Shown here one piece after another: positions 1 to 10,975 of a DNA stretch of 64,000 bases (the stretch's first letter is position 1; every line of letters starts with the position of its first letter). Origin of the DNA: Ariolimax columbianus (taxonomy: Eukaryota; Mollusca; Gastropoda; Stylommatophora; Arionidae); assembly GCA_036924085.1 (NCBI GenBank), contig JAVGWX010000011.1:21931739-21995738 (forward strand), given 5' to 3'. The notes under the pieces were generated by a model, which did not search any database, was not told where the DNA came from, and saw only the letters and a program-made list of their open reading frames with translations. The position numbers and the translations under genes are program-made.

Positions 1-165
1 GTTTTCCATCTATCGTAACTTTAGTAGTAATGTCTGACTAGTTTTCCATCTTTCGTAACTTTAGTAGTAATGCTTAACTGTAGCTTTATATCTTTCGTAA
101 CTTTAGTATTAATGTCTAACTCAGTTTCTGTCTTTCGTAACTTTAGTAGTGATGCCTTACTCTAG
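1..165. repeat. Degenerate tandem repeat, ~41-bp unit, 4 copies
   Basis: Four successive copies share the core tttcgtaactttagtagtaatg, with diverged linkers. The array runs off the left edge of the window, so its true length is unknown. No link to an element was found. Confidence 0.8.
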
Positions 166-639
166 TTTTTTTCTGTCCTGTTTAACTGTAGTCGTATTCC
201 TATTTTTGTAGTGTTCTGTCCTCAAAAGTTGTGGTTCGTGTAGACACGATCAGCTAACAAGTCAATACGGCTATTTACTTAAATATAAAAACAATACAGA
301 AAAAAAACTTCCTGGATACACTCAGAAAGGAGTGTCTGGTAAGCCACGTAAGATTGGAGATGATCAGAAGAAAAAAAGGTGCACGATCGGCAGTGATAAC
401 AAGTCTGGAATGGCGGCGGGAAGAGCTAGACTGGGATACAAGTGACATCTGAAGTTAGAAGGCGCGGGTGGCGCATGAGGTTGTGTGGAGAATCGAAGGT
501 TAACATCATGAGACAATATATATGGCTCTTCTCGTCTTTACAGACTATTTTTAGCATGTAAAACTCTCATTTGGATGCTCTTTGCATCGCTAGACTTGTC
601 GATTTCAGACATGTACACTTCAACACAGCGGGTGCTGGT
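166..639. other. No gene or repeat recognised
   Basis: Mixed-composition sequence with no long open frame and no match to the repeat families found elsewhere in the window. Confidence 0.5.
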
Positions 640-1450
640 CGTAGATATATGGTTACATTTACTTTGCGCTTTTTTCTTGTTTGCTTTTCGACCTGATTTT
701 TAGCGAATTCTCCAAAGTATTTGCTTATTTATTTCTGTTCGCTTTTTTTTGTCCCGTCTATGCCTTTCAGGGGCAGGTTATGAAACGGTTTCTTGACCTG
801 GCCTACTATTGGCTTCGTAGACAAGGAGCTTTACTGCTTCTATTATTTCTGATATCCATCTTTTGCGTGGTCGACCCTCGGCTGCATATCCATTGTATTT
901 GTAAAGTTTTTGAGGGATACTGGCTTGGCTTCGTTCATTCTCAATCTCCCACTACCAAACCCTGAAAAGGCTTAAGTAGCAGAATGTAGTCAAGAGAACG
1001 GAATGCGTTGTGTCATAGTTTACAGCTTGACTGCGATATTTGCACCTTTCGGTCCCACACATCCGACTTCAGGAAGCATTTTTTGAGTACCGGGTTAGTA
1101 TTCCCTCTTCGATCCCTTCTCCTTAGCCAGTCTGCCCTGCTGCAGCCTGTTATCCAGGATCACCGCGTGGAGGTGTAGAATGGTCTTGGCAGCTTTGGTT
1201 CGCTGGCCCTGACGCTAGCAGTCAGCTATGAGTCGCTGACCACTGCAGCTCATACGCTGCTCAGCATCTTGATCCCTTGAGGGATACTATCTAGTGTTTG
1301 ACGTGCCATTGACCGAACCATTTTTTTTTGGTGGTTTCTAGATGAGATCTAGCACTGGTGTCTACACCTCTATATGATATTATTTTCCATGCAACTATCT
1401 TCAGGCATATCCTTCCACTTTTGAAAGTCAACAGAAAAGTCTTTCATTGA
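640..1450 (-). pseudogene. RT-D: C-terminal relic of a non-LTR reverse transcriptase, split by SINE-A
   Basis: Read on the minus strand, this matches the plus-strand relic at 59816-60780: a WFG(H/Q) segment, then a segment ending DSIPQK, then a GRPRK-like segment. Such motifs are typical of the C-terminus downstream of the RT domain in non-LTR elements. A SINE-A copy at 922-1276 interrupts it exactly inside the DSIPQK codons, with a TSD. After removing the insert, the two halves line up with the 60-kb copy. The open frame at 681-965 (+), which has a hydrophobic N-terminus, is only the antisense of this relic. The segment at about 735-800 holds one copy of the unit that is amplified about 11 times at 60080-60706. 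The upstream limit near 1450 is approximate. Confidence 0.7.
922..1276 (-). mobile_element. SINE-A copy, full length, with 12-bp TSD
   Basis: This is a ~355-bp dispersed repeat. Its 5' end (at 1276 on the minus strand) begins gggatcaagatgctgagcag. Its 3' end reads gagaatgaacgaagccaagcc. The exact 12-bp direct repeat ttgagggatact flanks it at 910-921 and 1277-1288. Variable-length TSDs and a simple 3' tail indicate retroposition. No clean Pol III A/B boxes were seen, so the SINE label is functional rather than proven. Confidence 0.88.
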
Positions 1451-1765
1451 GTTCTTACATATTTATTTGTTTCTTAAAATTGGTCTACCTGTAGGTCTCC
1501 TTCCTTTCGAAAGTTCACCGAAAAGTACCTGTTTGGATATGCTGTTGTTTAACATTCTTCTAACATGTTTCCAGCCATCTTCTGTCATCTACTGTAATCC
1601 CAGGTTGATGAGCCTGGTGAAAAGATTAAAATTGCACCACAGCCTGGATGGTTAAATCGACCTTCTTAGTGCGCCAAATGATACAAGAAGTGCCATTACA
1701 AATTGCTGTCAAAGACAATTAGTAAAGAGTTAATAAATCAACACTGGTAACTTCGGAGAATGACA
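1451..1765. other. No clear gene; possibly degenerate retroelement sequence
   Basis: A short open frame at 1467-1655 (+) has no recognisable domain. The stretch lies between the RT-D relic and the TTC tail of the next SINE-A copy. Confidence 0.4.
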
Positions 1766-1814
1766 ACTTCTTTTTCTTCTTCTTTCTCTTCTTCTTCTTC
1801 TTCTTCTTCTTCTT

Positions 1815-1845
<31 letters not shown>

Positions 1846-2690
1846 TGCTTCTTCTTTTTCTCATTCATTTTCGTTCGTTCTCAAATACCTCCTACCAACC
1901 CTTGAAAAGGACTTTGCAAGTAAGCAAGCAGTTGTCCAGGGAACATACTGTGTTGTTCCGTAGTTACAGCTTGACTGCGATATTTGCCACTTTCAGTTCG
2001 ACACATCCGACTTCAGCATGGCATTCCTGGGTACCGGGTTAGTCTTCCTCTTCGCTCCCTTCTTCTTAGCCAATCTGGGTACAGGGTTAGCCTTCCCTCT
2101 TCGCTCCCTTCTTCTTAGCCAATCTGGGTACAGGGTTAGCCTTCCCTCTTCGCTCCCTTCTTCTTAGCCAATCTGGGTACAGGGTTAGCCTTCCCTCTTC
2201 GCTCCCTTCTTCTTAGCCAATCTGGGTACAGGGTTAGCCTTCCCTCTTCGACCCCTTCTTATTAGCCAATCTGGGTACAGGGTTAGCCTTCCCTCTTCGA
2301 CCCCTTCTTCTTAGCCAATCTGGGTACAGGGTTAGCCTTCCCTCTTCGCTCCCTTCTTCTTAGCCAATCTGGGTACAGGGTTAGCCTTCCCTCTTCGCTC
2401 CCTTCTTCTTAGCCAATCTGGGTACAGGGTTAGCCTTCCCTCTTCGCTCCCTTCTTCTTAGCCAATCTGGGTACAGGGTTAGCCTCCCCTCTTCGCTCCT
2501 TTCTTCTTAGCCAATCTGGGTACAGGGTAAGCCTTCCCTCTTCGACCCCTTCTTCTTAGCCAATCTGCGCTGCTGCAGCCTGTTATCCAGGACCATGGCG
2601 TGGAGGTTGAGAATAGTGTTGACAGCTCTGTGTTTCTGTCCCTGACGCTAGCAAACAGATTTGGGTCGCTACCGCTACAGTTGATGTACT
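1766..2690 (-). mobile_element. SINE-A copy with (GAA)n tail and an internal minisatellite
   Basis: On the plus strand a TTC run (about 1767-1844) leads into the SINE-A 3' end (ttcgttcgttctcaaat). The body runs to about 2690, where the 5' part (cctgacgctagc, then a variant of gggtcgct) is found. The body is interrupted by about 11 tandem copies of a 49-bp internal segment (2031-2565). The frames at 1760-1963 and 1845-2042 are low-complexity artefacts. Confidence 0.82.
2031..2565. repeat. 49-bp minisatellite grown from SINE-A
   Basis: About 11 near-identical 49-bp units with the core gggttagccttccctcttcg and ending agccaatctgggtaca. The same segment occurs once in unexpanded SINE-A copies (for example 46463-46510 and 50229-50276). 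Confidence 0.93.
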
Positions 2691-2883
2691 ACTTGTGGCA
2701 GAGTCTAGGTTTAGCTGAGTAGATTACTAATCTAAAGAGTTACAATATATCTCCATACCACGACACGACTGCACACAGTAAACACTATCCTGAATGGAAA
2801 CATAACATTATCGTTTAATATGCATATCAACAAAAAGAACAAAATACATATAATCTAAATAATAATTATAAATATATACAAGG

Positions 2884-3150
2884 CAAAGGCCGCCGTCAAT
2901 CGTAGACGATGATGGCATAAGTAATTTTGCTAGCGTTATTTTTAGTAAGGATTAACTGCGCTACTCTTTATCCTCACTCGTTCGTCTCGAGCAGCCCGAC
3001 CCCAGTGGCAAATCAAGGACAAGACGACTAGGGGGTGACTACGAGATGCAGGGGACTCCGCATCAAGCACCCGTGAAAAAGACGGCGGAGTTCGGAGTCG
3101 AACCCACACCACCTGAGCGCGAGGCCGACGGCTTAACCACTTCGCCATGG
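2884..3150 (-). mobile_element. SINE1: tRNA-derived SINE
   Basis: The minus strand starts ggattccatggcgaagtgg (tRNA-like 5' end; A box tggcgaagtgg) followed about 35 bp on by the B box ggttcgactcc. A ~200-bp body ends gacggcggcctttgcc. A-to-B box spacing and sequence fit a tRNA head of the Ser/Leu type. AT-rich (ata)n-like sequence flanks both sides, so a TSD cannot be defined. Related copies lie at 11618, 32511 and 50540. Confidence 0.9.
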
Positions 3151-3159
3151 AATCCAGCA

Positions 3160-4690
3160 TATATATATATATTTTTTTTTTTTAAATTATTTTAAAAATT
3201 TTTTTAGTTTTTTTATTTATAACTATATCGGAGGTTTTATGCACTAGCTTTGATGATTCCTCTAAAGACATGATATCCAGGGTCTTGCCACTGCATTCCC
3301 CTTGTGTGCACACTCAACACACACTCGTCATCACGATCAGATTACGTACTCAGTCGTTCTGTGCATTCACTTATAATCAGATCACTTTCAATAAGGTGAT
3401 CTGCACATCCACATTCAATCGGTTCACATATGCTCAGGCGATCTATGCATTCACAATTATTTAGATCACTTTACGTATTCACATGAATCTGTGCATTCAT
3501 ATGTAATTAGATCACGCATCGTTCACTAGGTGTCCTGCGCATAAGACACATTTTGATCTCTTTCTATGCACAGATAGAGTGACTGGCCAAAACTCGAGAT
3601 GTATGCTGGTCCAGTCACTCTGCAAACTCACACACTCACAGACTCATGACAGTCTCTCAGTCACTCTCCTTGTCAGTCTGCTTGAGTTCATCTTTGCCGA
3701 GTATTTTATAGTTTCAGGCAACATCATGACTGTTCAATTGTCTTCTGTTGGTTGCCTGACTTAGCCAGCACTATAATTTGGAACTACTCCAACTGATTGC
3801 TATTGGATGATTAGCCCCGAATTCCTGTCACTCTAAATGTCGTAGCCAGTCGTGGTGGCATCTGACTGTCACCAACCCCACGCCCCCAACTACGATATTT
3901 TGGAAAGCCAGAGTGGTGAGCTACAAACCCCCACCTCAGCTACGAACACCCCCCCCCCCCCCTATGTGCCAGACTAGGTCTTCCACCTATGCCCCTCGTT
4001 TCCTTCGTCGACCTAGTGTTGAGACGGGGATTGACCTTGACACGCATTTAGACGACCTTTGTTCTTACAGTCGCCAGCCCAATATCCCCTGCGCTAAACG
4101 CCCATCCTCCAGCTGGAACTGTCACATGCTCAGCATCTTGATCCCGGAGAATAGCAGCAGTACAAAGATCCTCTCAGATGTAACTGCTTCGTCAGTGCTT
4201 GCCCTAATAGACAATACGACAAAAACCAATCTTCTTTTGCGTTCGTCCTGGAAAACACGCTGTAATGTGTTCCACATTTCATATCAGGCTCCGATTTCTG
4301 TTCAGACATCTCATTTCTGCTTGTTTTTTGTTTGTTTGTTGCAGTAATGCCTTTGCCCTCAAACTGCGATCTATATTCTCTAAAACAAACTATACTAGTG
4401 CATCCTGTTTCCAGGGTAGCCGCTTGTATGTGGAATAGCGTCTTGGTTAGTTGTGGTTCACTGACCCATCGGTCGCTGGCTGCTGTCCGGTCATTCATTA
4501 AAACGATAAAGATGGCGACGATTGAGAGAACTGTTAACTTATCTGGACGATATAAAATGATCACACAAATGTGTTCATAGCAAAATCATCTACCAGTCAC
4601 GACTGACTATAGGAAGTTTAGATTATGGAGTGGTAACTTTACTCAGTTTTTTTTCGGTTATCTTTCCTTGGCATTGGCGTATCACGTCTC
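3160..4690. other. No gene recognised; degenerate ~35-bp repetition and a C tract
   Basis: About 3300-3560 holds loose repetition of gatcac and cattcac motifs. A run of about 17 C lies near 3950. Open frames at 3913-4347 (+) and 4130-4564 (-) overlap antiparallel and show no motif. At about 4126-4146 a 20-bp piece resembles the SINE-A 5' end. Confidence 0.45.
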
Positions 4691-4697
4691 TGTGTTG

Positions 4698-5330
4698 CAA
4701 GGTAGCAGTGAAAAAGGCAAATACAATGTTAGGTGTGATAGCAAAAAATATTAAACATGGTTGCAAGGAAGTGATAGTCAAACTGTATAAAGCATTAGTT
4801 AGAACTAGATTGGAGTACTGTGTACATGTGTTAAGACCTTATCGAAGATGAGATATAAACATGCTGGAAAGGATTAAAAGAAGTACTATAAAGCTGATAG
4901 TAGGATTCCAGAATTACAGTTACGAGGAAAGAATCAGAAAAACCGGTTTACATTGTCAATAAAAGAAACGAATTTGAGTTGACCCAATTCAGGATTATTA
5001 GATAATGCACGGAAACGATACATTAGACTGTAACAAGTTTTTTTTCCTTCAAAACACAACCACCTAGAAGAAAAAAGAGGGCATAGCTACAAATTAATTT
5101 TTAAAATGTCCAAATTAGATACGAGAAATTATTTTTTGGTCAGAGAGTGGTAATTGCTTGGAATCCATTGTCACAGGAAGTAGTACAGGCAGGAGCAATT
5201 AATACATTCAAGAATAAACTGGATGTGCATAGCTTTTAGAGCAAGGTAATATCAATTAAACTGGTTGTTTACAGACTACAGAGTCTTCTAAACCAGTATA
5301 AAGACGATAAGTTAGGTTAAGAGTTTCATT
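4698..5330 (+). pseudogene. CR1-like LINE: RT C-terminus and 3' UTR relic
   Basis: The readable frame (to 4851) has KKANTMLGVI and KEVIVKLYKALVRTRLEYC, which resemble the post-RT C-terminal region of CR1-group elements. Stops then break it (RPYRR, stop, DINMLERI). Other frames continue with FQNYSYEER and the 3' end gagtcttctaaaccagtata, followed by gacgataagttaggttaag. The 3' end matches five other copies in the window, all ending near ttaagttaa. It is 5' truncated and clearly dead. The clade name is from resemblance only. Confidence 0.78.
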
Positions 5331-5394
5331 TCACTCAGAATGAGGTAGCTATCTAGAGTACATCTACACGTGGATAGGTTTATAACTTTCGTCT

Positions 5395-6680
5395 TCCCAG
5401 AATATCAGACTCATGTCCAGAGCCTTCATATCACGCATACACACATCTGTGGACCTTAACTCTAGGTCGGCCGACTGTTCTCTTGTCCCTCGTCAAATGC
5501 CCATAGAGGATATCTTTGAGGATGCGGCCTTCTACCATGCGATGAATATCTTCTTCTTCCTCATTCGTCTTCAGACCTCAACTTCAATGACTCTAACGAA
5601 GGCAGCAGTCGACTCAAGGTTCTGTACGCTTCCGTACAGCTTCTTGTAGAAGGACACTAGCTGTTGCCAAATGTTACTTCTTTTGTCGGTATACAGTGGA
5701 CAGGACTGCAAACTATGTTCTGCCTTCATGGGGGCTGTGCCGCAGGCACGAAGGTCTGTAGTGCCAATCTTGAACTTGTTGTACAGATGACATCTAAGTC
5801 TGTTGTGTCCTGTGCGCAGCCGGAGAATGATCACCTGGTCTCGACTGGAGAGTTGGTGGTAGGCGTCGTTTTCTATGTGGCCAGGGTGGTCTTTTTTCCA
5901 TTTTGCACTGTACGTTGCCCTGATAAATGCTTTTGTCTCATTGTATGTGATTTCTGTATCACTCTGTTGCAGCATTCCTTCCTCTCTGGCGAGTCTGTCC
6001 GCCTCATTGTTGCCTGGAATGTTGCAGTGGGCTCATATCCACTGGACTGTGCTTTTTTTGAAGCATAAGGACAGGTGTTGGAGCGAGTCTGCCAGAGCAC
6101 CGAGTTCATTTTTGTGCTGGTTCTTGAGCGCCATTAACACTGCGAGGGCGTCTGTGAGAATGACCACTTGCTTTTCTGCCTGCTCCTTGTGATGAATATG
6201 AACAAGACATCGTAGTCTTATCTGCCTAAGGAGAGTGTTCATGCTTGGAAGCACAGTACGAGCGTGCACATCTACATTTGTCACTTTGTCCCTCCACGTT
6301 ATTCCAAGAATGGATCGCAGGCGCCGTAGATGGAAGGCGTTTCGCCTGTGCTCTTGCTCGGCATAGTCTGCCAACGACCCGCTACCATATGGGAGCGTGC
6401 TGACAACATATGCATTGTAAATAATGGCTTGGCTATAATTGTGAGTTTCTGGTTTTCCAAAACACGCTTTGTGAGATGAGCAATTGTAGCTGAAGCTTTG
6501 CCAATACGAATTTCTATTTCTGGGTCTAGAGCGAGTTTCTCGTTCATAAGCGACCTCGATTAAGTGAATTGGTGCACAGTTGCCAGTTCATAATTATTGA
6601 TGTTAAGAGTTGATGGGGCATCTACTTGCTGATTCAACACGATACAGATGTTCCAAACTAACACGAAAGCTACCAATATC
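5395..6680 (-). pseudogene. RTE-like RT C-terminal relic, split by an RNase H fragment
   Basis: The minus strand carries INNYELATVHQFT, then LDPEIEIRIGKA and LTKRV (about 6600-6450), then RSILGITWRDKVTNVDV (about 6330-6260), then VHIHH. The frame is interrupted there by a 641-bp insert (5550-6190). It resumes with IHRMVEGRILKDILYGHL and VGRPRVK (about 5545-5450). These blocks are typical of the region after the RT domain in RTE-like elements. A small deletion near 6545 removes the usual YLGST motif. Remove the insert and one copy of the duplicated target, and the two halves join in the expected order. There are several frame breaks, so it is non-functional. Confidence 0.78.
5550..6190 (-). 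mobile_element. 5'-truncated I-type element fragment (RNase H and C-terminus) with TSD
   Basis: From 6190 down, the frame reads VVILTDALAVLMALK (third acidic RNase H motif), then an HPGH..NDAYHQL segment, then VIILRLRTGHNRLR and a cysteine-rich AEHSLQSCP. This is the same order as in the I-type copy at 12691-16338. The 3' end has a short GAA tail (plus-strand cttcttcttcc at 5550). The direct repeat gatgaatat flanks it at 5541-5549 and 6191-6199; with one mismatch it can be extended to 11 bp. The break inside the RNase H domain is the usual sign of incomplete reverse transcription. Confidence 0.82.
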
Positions 6681-6699
6681 CTGTCGCACATACTTGACT

Positions 6700-8105
6700 T
6701 GACTTGATTTAACTTAACGTCTTAATACTAGTTTAGAAGACTCTTGCAGAGTCTGTATACAACCAGTTTAATTTAAATTGCATTGCTCTAAAAGCTATGC
6801 GCATCCAATCTATTCTTACTTACTTACTTAGTCGCTCCTCTTCTACCGTGAGGTGTAGAGGTTTTCCAGAGAGAACGGCACACTGCTCTATCCGCCGTCT
6901 TTCCAATCCAGCCCTCTATCACTTAGGGACTGTCGTATGTTGTCTTCCCAACGTACTTTGGGACGTCCTGGGGGTCTGCGTCCTTGACTTTTTATCTCCT
7001 ATGACCGCTTTGGTATCCGATCTTCTTCCATTCTACAGACATGGCCAAACCACTGTAGTTGGGACTGCTCCACTCGTGTCTGCAGGGGTTGAACTTCAAG
7101 ATTGCTACGTATTGTCTGGTTACGAATCTTGTCCCTTTTCGTCACATGAACCGTCTTTCTTAGGTACCTCATTTCTGAAGTTTGTAGTTACCTTTCTTGT
7201 GCTGTAGTCATTGCCCATGACTCACATCCATATGTCAGGACAGGCACATAGGTCTAGCGGTATACATCCATCTTTGATTTCGTGATTATTTTTCTTTTAC
7301 TGAGGAAACCTCTGTTTATTGCATGGAACAGTCTACCTGCTGCTGTTATTCGTGCAGTTAACTCCTCTTTGATTCCTCCCATGCTGTCTATTACCACTCC
7401 TAGATATTTAAAGTTGCTGACCTGCTATAGTGCTTGTGTTCCCAGGGTTATCTGATGTCTCTTCTCATCTCTGGCGATCACCATGGTTTTTGTTTTGGAG
7501 TTGCTGATGTGTATTCCTCTCTTCTTCAACTCTTCTTCCCAGACCTGCAGGTTGATCTGGAGATGTGCTTCGGATTTCGTGATCAGGACCACATCATCTG
7601 CATATGCTAGTTCCGATATGTAACTTGGCCAATCTATTCTTAAATACATTAATTGTCCTTGGCTCCACTACTTCCCGTGACAATGCGTTCCAAACATTCA
7701 TCACAGTCTGACTAAAAAATATTTTTCTAATATCTAATCTGGACCTTTCCAATAGATAATGTGTAGCTATGCCTTCTTGTTCTTGCAGTTGGTTGTTTTT
7801 TTTTGGAAAAAAAAAATTGTAATAGTCTAATGTATCCGTTTCTTTGATTATCTTATAAACAAACCTGTATTAAGTCACCTCGAATTCTTATCTTTTCTAG
7901 ACACTGTAGGCCGATTTTTCTTTCCTCATAACTGTAATTCTGGAATCTCATTTTCAATTGTGTCGCTTTTCTTTGTATCCTTTTCTGCATGTTTATATCC
8001 CCTCTATGATAAGGACTCCACAGCTGTACACAGTACTCCAATCTAGGTCTAACTATTGCTTTATACAGTTTGACTATCACTTCCTTGCGCCTATGTTGAG
8101 CCCTT
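6700..8105 (-). pseudogene. CR1-like LINE relic, split by an inserted RT element
   Basis: The 5' part (8105-7643) encodes KEVIVKLYKAIVRPRLEYC, DINMQKRIQRKATQL and FQNYSYEERKIGLQ. The 3' part (6804-6700) is the CR1 3' UTR ending gtattaagacgttaagtta. The RT-G element at 6819-7628 separates them and is bounded by a 14-bp TSD. CR1-like coding and UTR sequence match the copy at 4698-5330. Frame breaks and a T/A-rich expansion near 7795-7815 show long decay. Confidence 0.82.
6819..7628 (-). mobile_element. RT-G: 5'-truncated non-LTR element with (TAAG)n tail and 14-bp TSD
   Basis: The minus strand opens at SELAYADDVVLITKSEAHLQ (catalytic YADD, RT motif C), followed by KRGIHISNSKTKTMVI. After frame breaks comes a WFGHVCRMEEDRI-like segment near 7030. 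The element ends in gcgactaagtaagtaag, a TAAG tail. The direct repeat ccaatctattctta flanks it exactly at 6805-6818 and 7629-7642. It begins within the RT domain, so it is a truncated, dead insertion. A second, more decayed copy is at 40640-42240. Confidence 0.87.
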
Positions 8106-8292
8106 TCTGTGTACAAACTGAGCCAAATAAAAGGAGATCAAAGAAACTGGTGGCAGGTGACTGACGCGTGTCTTTCGAACCTGGTGGGTCAAACTGAACA
8201 TGGTTGGCGTGTGCAGGGAGCGAGACGCTGCTAACATTATGGAAATAGGTTACGTTAAGAACTTAAGTATTTCTTCGGTACAGTTCTTAGCA

Positions 8293-8620
8293 CTTGTAGA
8301 GATCTCCACTCACGAATATTATAGTACGTGGACTTGTAGAGATCTCCACTCACGAATAGTATAGTACGTGGACTTGTAGAGATCTCCACTACACGAATAG
8401 TATAGTACATGGACTTGTAGATATCTTCACTACACGAATAGTATAGTACGTGGACTTGAAGAGATCTCCACTCACAAATAGTATATTACGTGGACTTGTA
8501 GAGATCTCCACTACACGAATAGTATAGTACGTGGACTTGAAGAGATCTCCACTCACAAATAGTATATAGTACGTGGACTTGTAGAGATCTCCACTACACG
8601 AATAGTATAGTTCGTGGACA
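8293..8620. repeat. ~40-43-bp minisatellite, 8 copies
   Basis: Units read cttgtagagatctccactca (or ctacacg), then gaatagtatagtacgtgga. Length variants differ by 2-3 bp at the cac/ctacac site. The origin was not identified. Confidence 0.9.
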
Positions 8621-8889
8621 TAATCCTATTCTTCACACTGCGTGGCGAATACAAGGACCAGTGGCCTTTATTCCTCAGACGGCATATAACCCTTTGTTGT
8701 CCCAATCAATTGGTGAATACAGCGCAACGATTATTTTTTTAAGTTGTTTTTGAAGTGAGTAAGTGATCGTCTCGATGGTAAAGTAGTTAGGACACTGGTC
8801 TACCACAGATAAGTAATCTGGTTTGCTTCATTCCTTTTTTATGGCAAGAAGATGAAGTTGTTGTCGTAGAATGTCAAATATGAGTAAGT

Positions 8890-9165
8890 TTACTGCATTG
8901 TGCGCCCTACAAAGGAGGTTAAGTGGTGGGTTGTCGTAGCTTTCCTCACATCCCGAGCGTGCTGATAAAGATGGACTGGGGTCCTCCAAGCGGTTGTGCT
9001 ATGCGTGGCTTCACCTGTGTGTCGCTCACTACTACATGGATCGCGTCGATACCTCACCCCGTTAGCCAGGCTGCGATGAACACATCCCGTTTCCAGGAAG
9101 GGGTACGAGGAAGCCAAGATGAGGGTCTTGTCTCGTATGTTTTGCCTGACCAGACATCCCGAATA
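8890..9165 (+). mobile_element. Family 6 dispersed repeat with (GAA)n tail
   Basis: Shared blocks include ggtcctccaagcggttgtgc, ggcttcacctgtgtgtcgct and cactactac. These recur at 32335-32510 (+), 55740-56040 (-) and 58335-58530 (-). This copy runs directly into a GAA tract (9166 on), suggesting a GAA-tailed retroposon. No A/B box was seen and the family limits are uncertain. The frames at 8890-9339 on both strands are artefacts. Confidence 0.65.
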
Positions 9166-9310
9166 AGAAGAAGAAGAAGAAGAAGGAAGATGGAAGAAGA
9201 AATAAGAAAGAAGAAGAAGAAGAAGAAAGAAGAAGAAGGAATAGGAAGAGGAAGAAGGAGGAAGAAGAAGAAGAAGAAGAAGGAAAATAAGAAGAAGAAG
9301 AGTAGTGAAA
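9166..9310. repeat. (GAA)n-rich purine tract
   Basis: Imperfect GAA/GGAA/AAG repeats, about 145 bp, directly after the family 6 copy. It looks like an expanded retroposon tail. Confidence 0.9.
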
Positions 9311-9654
9311 AACGGACAAGCAATGAAGGCCCTCCATAATTATAAATACAACTTACCAGAAAACCATTTCCATAAAGTTGTTAATTATTTGGATCGCTTT
9401 CGTACAACAGTGTAGATGACTCTACTTATCTATTCTCGTGAAATTTTCGTCCATTTAATCGTGCTCTAGATTCATCTCTGTGATAGTATTCGTAATTGAT
9501 GTTCGAGGATCCGGAAAAATCACAAGTTAATCTCACATTTATTTTTACAATAATGTCAACATGTTGGCTTCACGCTTGGATGGTCTATTTTTGCTGAAAT
9601 AATATTCATTAAGGATTGTTAATTACTTGATTAATTTGTTTATATTTAATTGTT

Positions 9655-9985
9655 ATTTGGGGTTTTACAGCAGTTAATTTGATTGTATGTTTTATGTTAG
9701 TTGTTTGGGTTGTAAGTTTTACGTTAGCTGTTTGAGTTATCGGTTTCACGGCAGTTGTTTGGGTTGGGAGTTTTACGGCAGTTGTTTAGGTTGGAGGTTT
9801 TACGTTAGTTGTTAGAGTTATGGGTTTTACGCAAGTTGTTTGCGTTATGGGTTTTACGTTAGTTGTTTGAGTTAACAGTTTTACGTTAGTTGTTTGAGTT
9901 GTTGATTTTACGTTAGTTATTTGAATAATGGGTTTCACGTTAGTTGTTTGAGTCATAGGTTTTGCGTTAGTTGTTTATGTATATA
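9655..9985. repeat. 27-bp degenerate minisatellite, ~12 copies
   Basis: Units of 27 bp such as gttagttgtttgggttgtaa followed by gttttac, quite diverged, on an AT-rich background. No element of origin was found. The stretch 9311-9654 just before it shows no gene. Confidence 0.8.
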
Positions 9986-10224
9986 TCAATTTGAGTCCAT
10001 TGTAATTTACCGAGCACCGCTTTATCAACATTCACAGTTCGCATGAGTTCGAAGATGGATAAATAATGGATGAATTGTCTACTGCACTTTGTACAAGGAA
10101 ACAGAACACCCCCATCCGCCGAAGGGGGAGGGGAGGGAGGGTGGAGTGGTGGAGTATTTTATAAGACGATCCATTAGGGTGTGAATGTTATTTGCATTAA
10201 ATATTAAAGGCACTTTATAGTAGT

Positions 10225-10495
10225 AAAGTAAAGATCACGTCACGCCAAGCGCCGCATTGGAAATTTGGCGTTAGGCCTATATTATGTTGTAACCCACGGC
10301 ACTTAGTGAATGATGTGGTCAGCATCACGCTGGCCACCTTTACTTTCTGTGATGAACCGGTACCCATTTAAGGCTGGGTCGACACGCGAGCCATTACGGT
10401 CTGAAAAACAATTTCCGCTTCAACTGGGGAATGAGACCACTCAGATGCGAAGACTGAGCGCTAACCATCTCACTAACCGGCGCCCTATATCTCTT
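10225..10495 (-). mobile_element. SINE3: tRNA-derived repeat
   Basis: The plus strand has aaccggtacccatttaaggc, ctgggtcgac, gagccattacgg and ctcagatgcgaag...gagcgctaacc. These are shared in order with 47335-47602. The reverse strand has a tRNA-like A box (ggttagcgctc). Its B box is degenerate here and better kept in the 47-kb copy (tcctgggttcattcc). Both copies start agtaaagtaaag at the plus-strand left end. Confidence 0.72.
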
Positions 10496-10715
10496 GTAAC
10501 ACTTGGTATTTGTTATTGTTGTTATTGTTATTGTTGTTGTAGGATTGTTGTTCATAGTAGACAGTGGAATAACAAAAGGAAAATTTAAACTGAGGGACTT
10601 GCGAATGAATGTTATCATAGTGAAGGAGGGTTGCGCACGTCAGCAACACTCTCTCGTCTTCAGCTACCCTGATTCAGAGGCTAGACTTAGTCAAGACCAC
10701 TGAGATAAGAAAAGG

Positions 10716-10975
10716 GGGACGGCGTGGGTGAGTCGTTAAGTGACACGGCTCACACACAGCAGGTGCTGGGTTCGATCCTCGTCACAGCACCGGCCGTTAC
10801 CCCGGGGGAACAAGCCCTTATAAAATGCAGAAGAAAGCAGACCCTTACATAAAATGCATCCTGAATTCGGATGCATTGAGCCGACAGGCGCAAAATAAAT
10901 ACCCCAGTGCAACGCACACCGTGTTTGGGAATTAAAGAAAGAGGCGAACGCAAAAAAAAAAAAAGATCAGAAAAA
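10716..10975 (+). mobile_element. SINE2: tRNA-derived SINE with poly(A) tail
   Basis: The head is gggacggcgtgggtgagtcg with the B box gggttcgatcc about 45 bp on. The body includes aaaatgcatcctgaattcgg and gccgacaggcgcaaaataaa and ends in A13. The flanks agataagaaaa and agatcagaaaa form a probable 11-bp TSD with one mismatch. It is highly similar to the copy at 25374-25631. Confidence 0.9.

Noticed and set aside
681..965. 94-residue frame with hydrophobic N-terminus, like a secreted protein
   Set aside because: It is the antisense of an RT-D relic and part of it runs into SINE-A. The same antisense pattern appears at 60011-60757.
2942..3160. tRNA gene or 72-residue protein on the minus strand
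   Set aside because: This is the SINE1 head and body.
6033..6374. Fusion of an RT tail with RNase H
   Set aside because: A TSD and resumption of the RT on the far side show it is an insertion.
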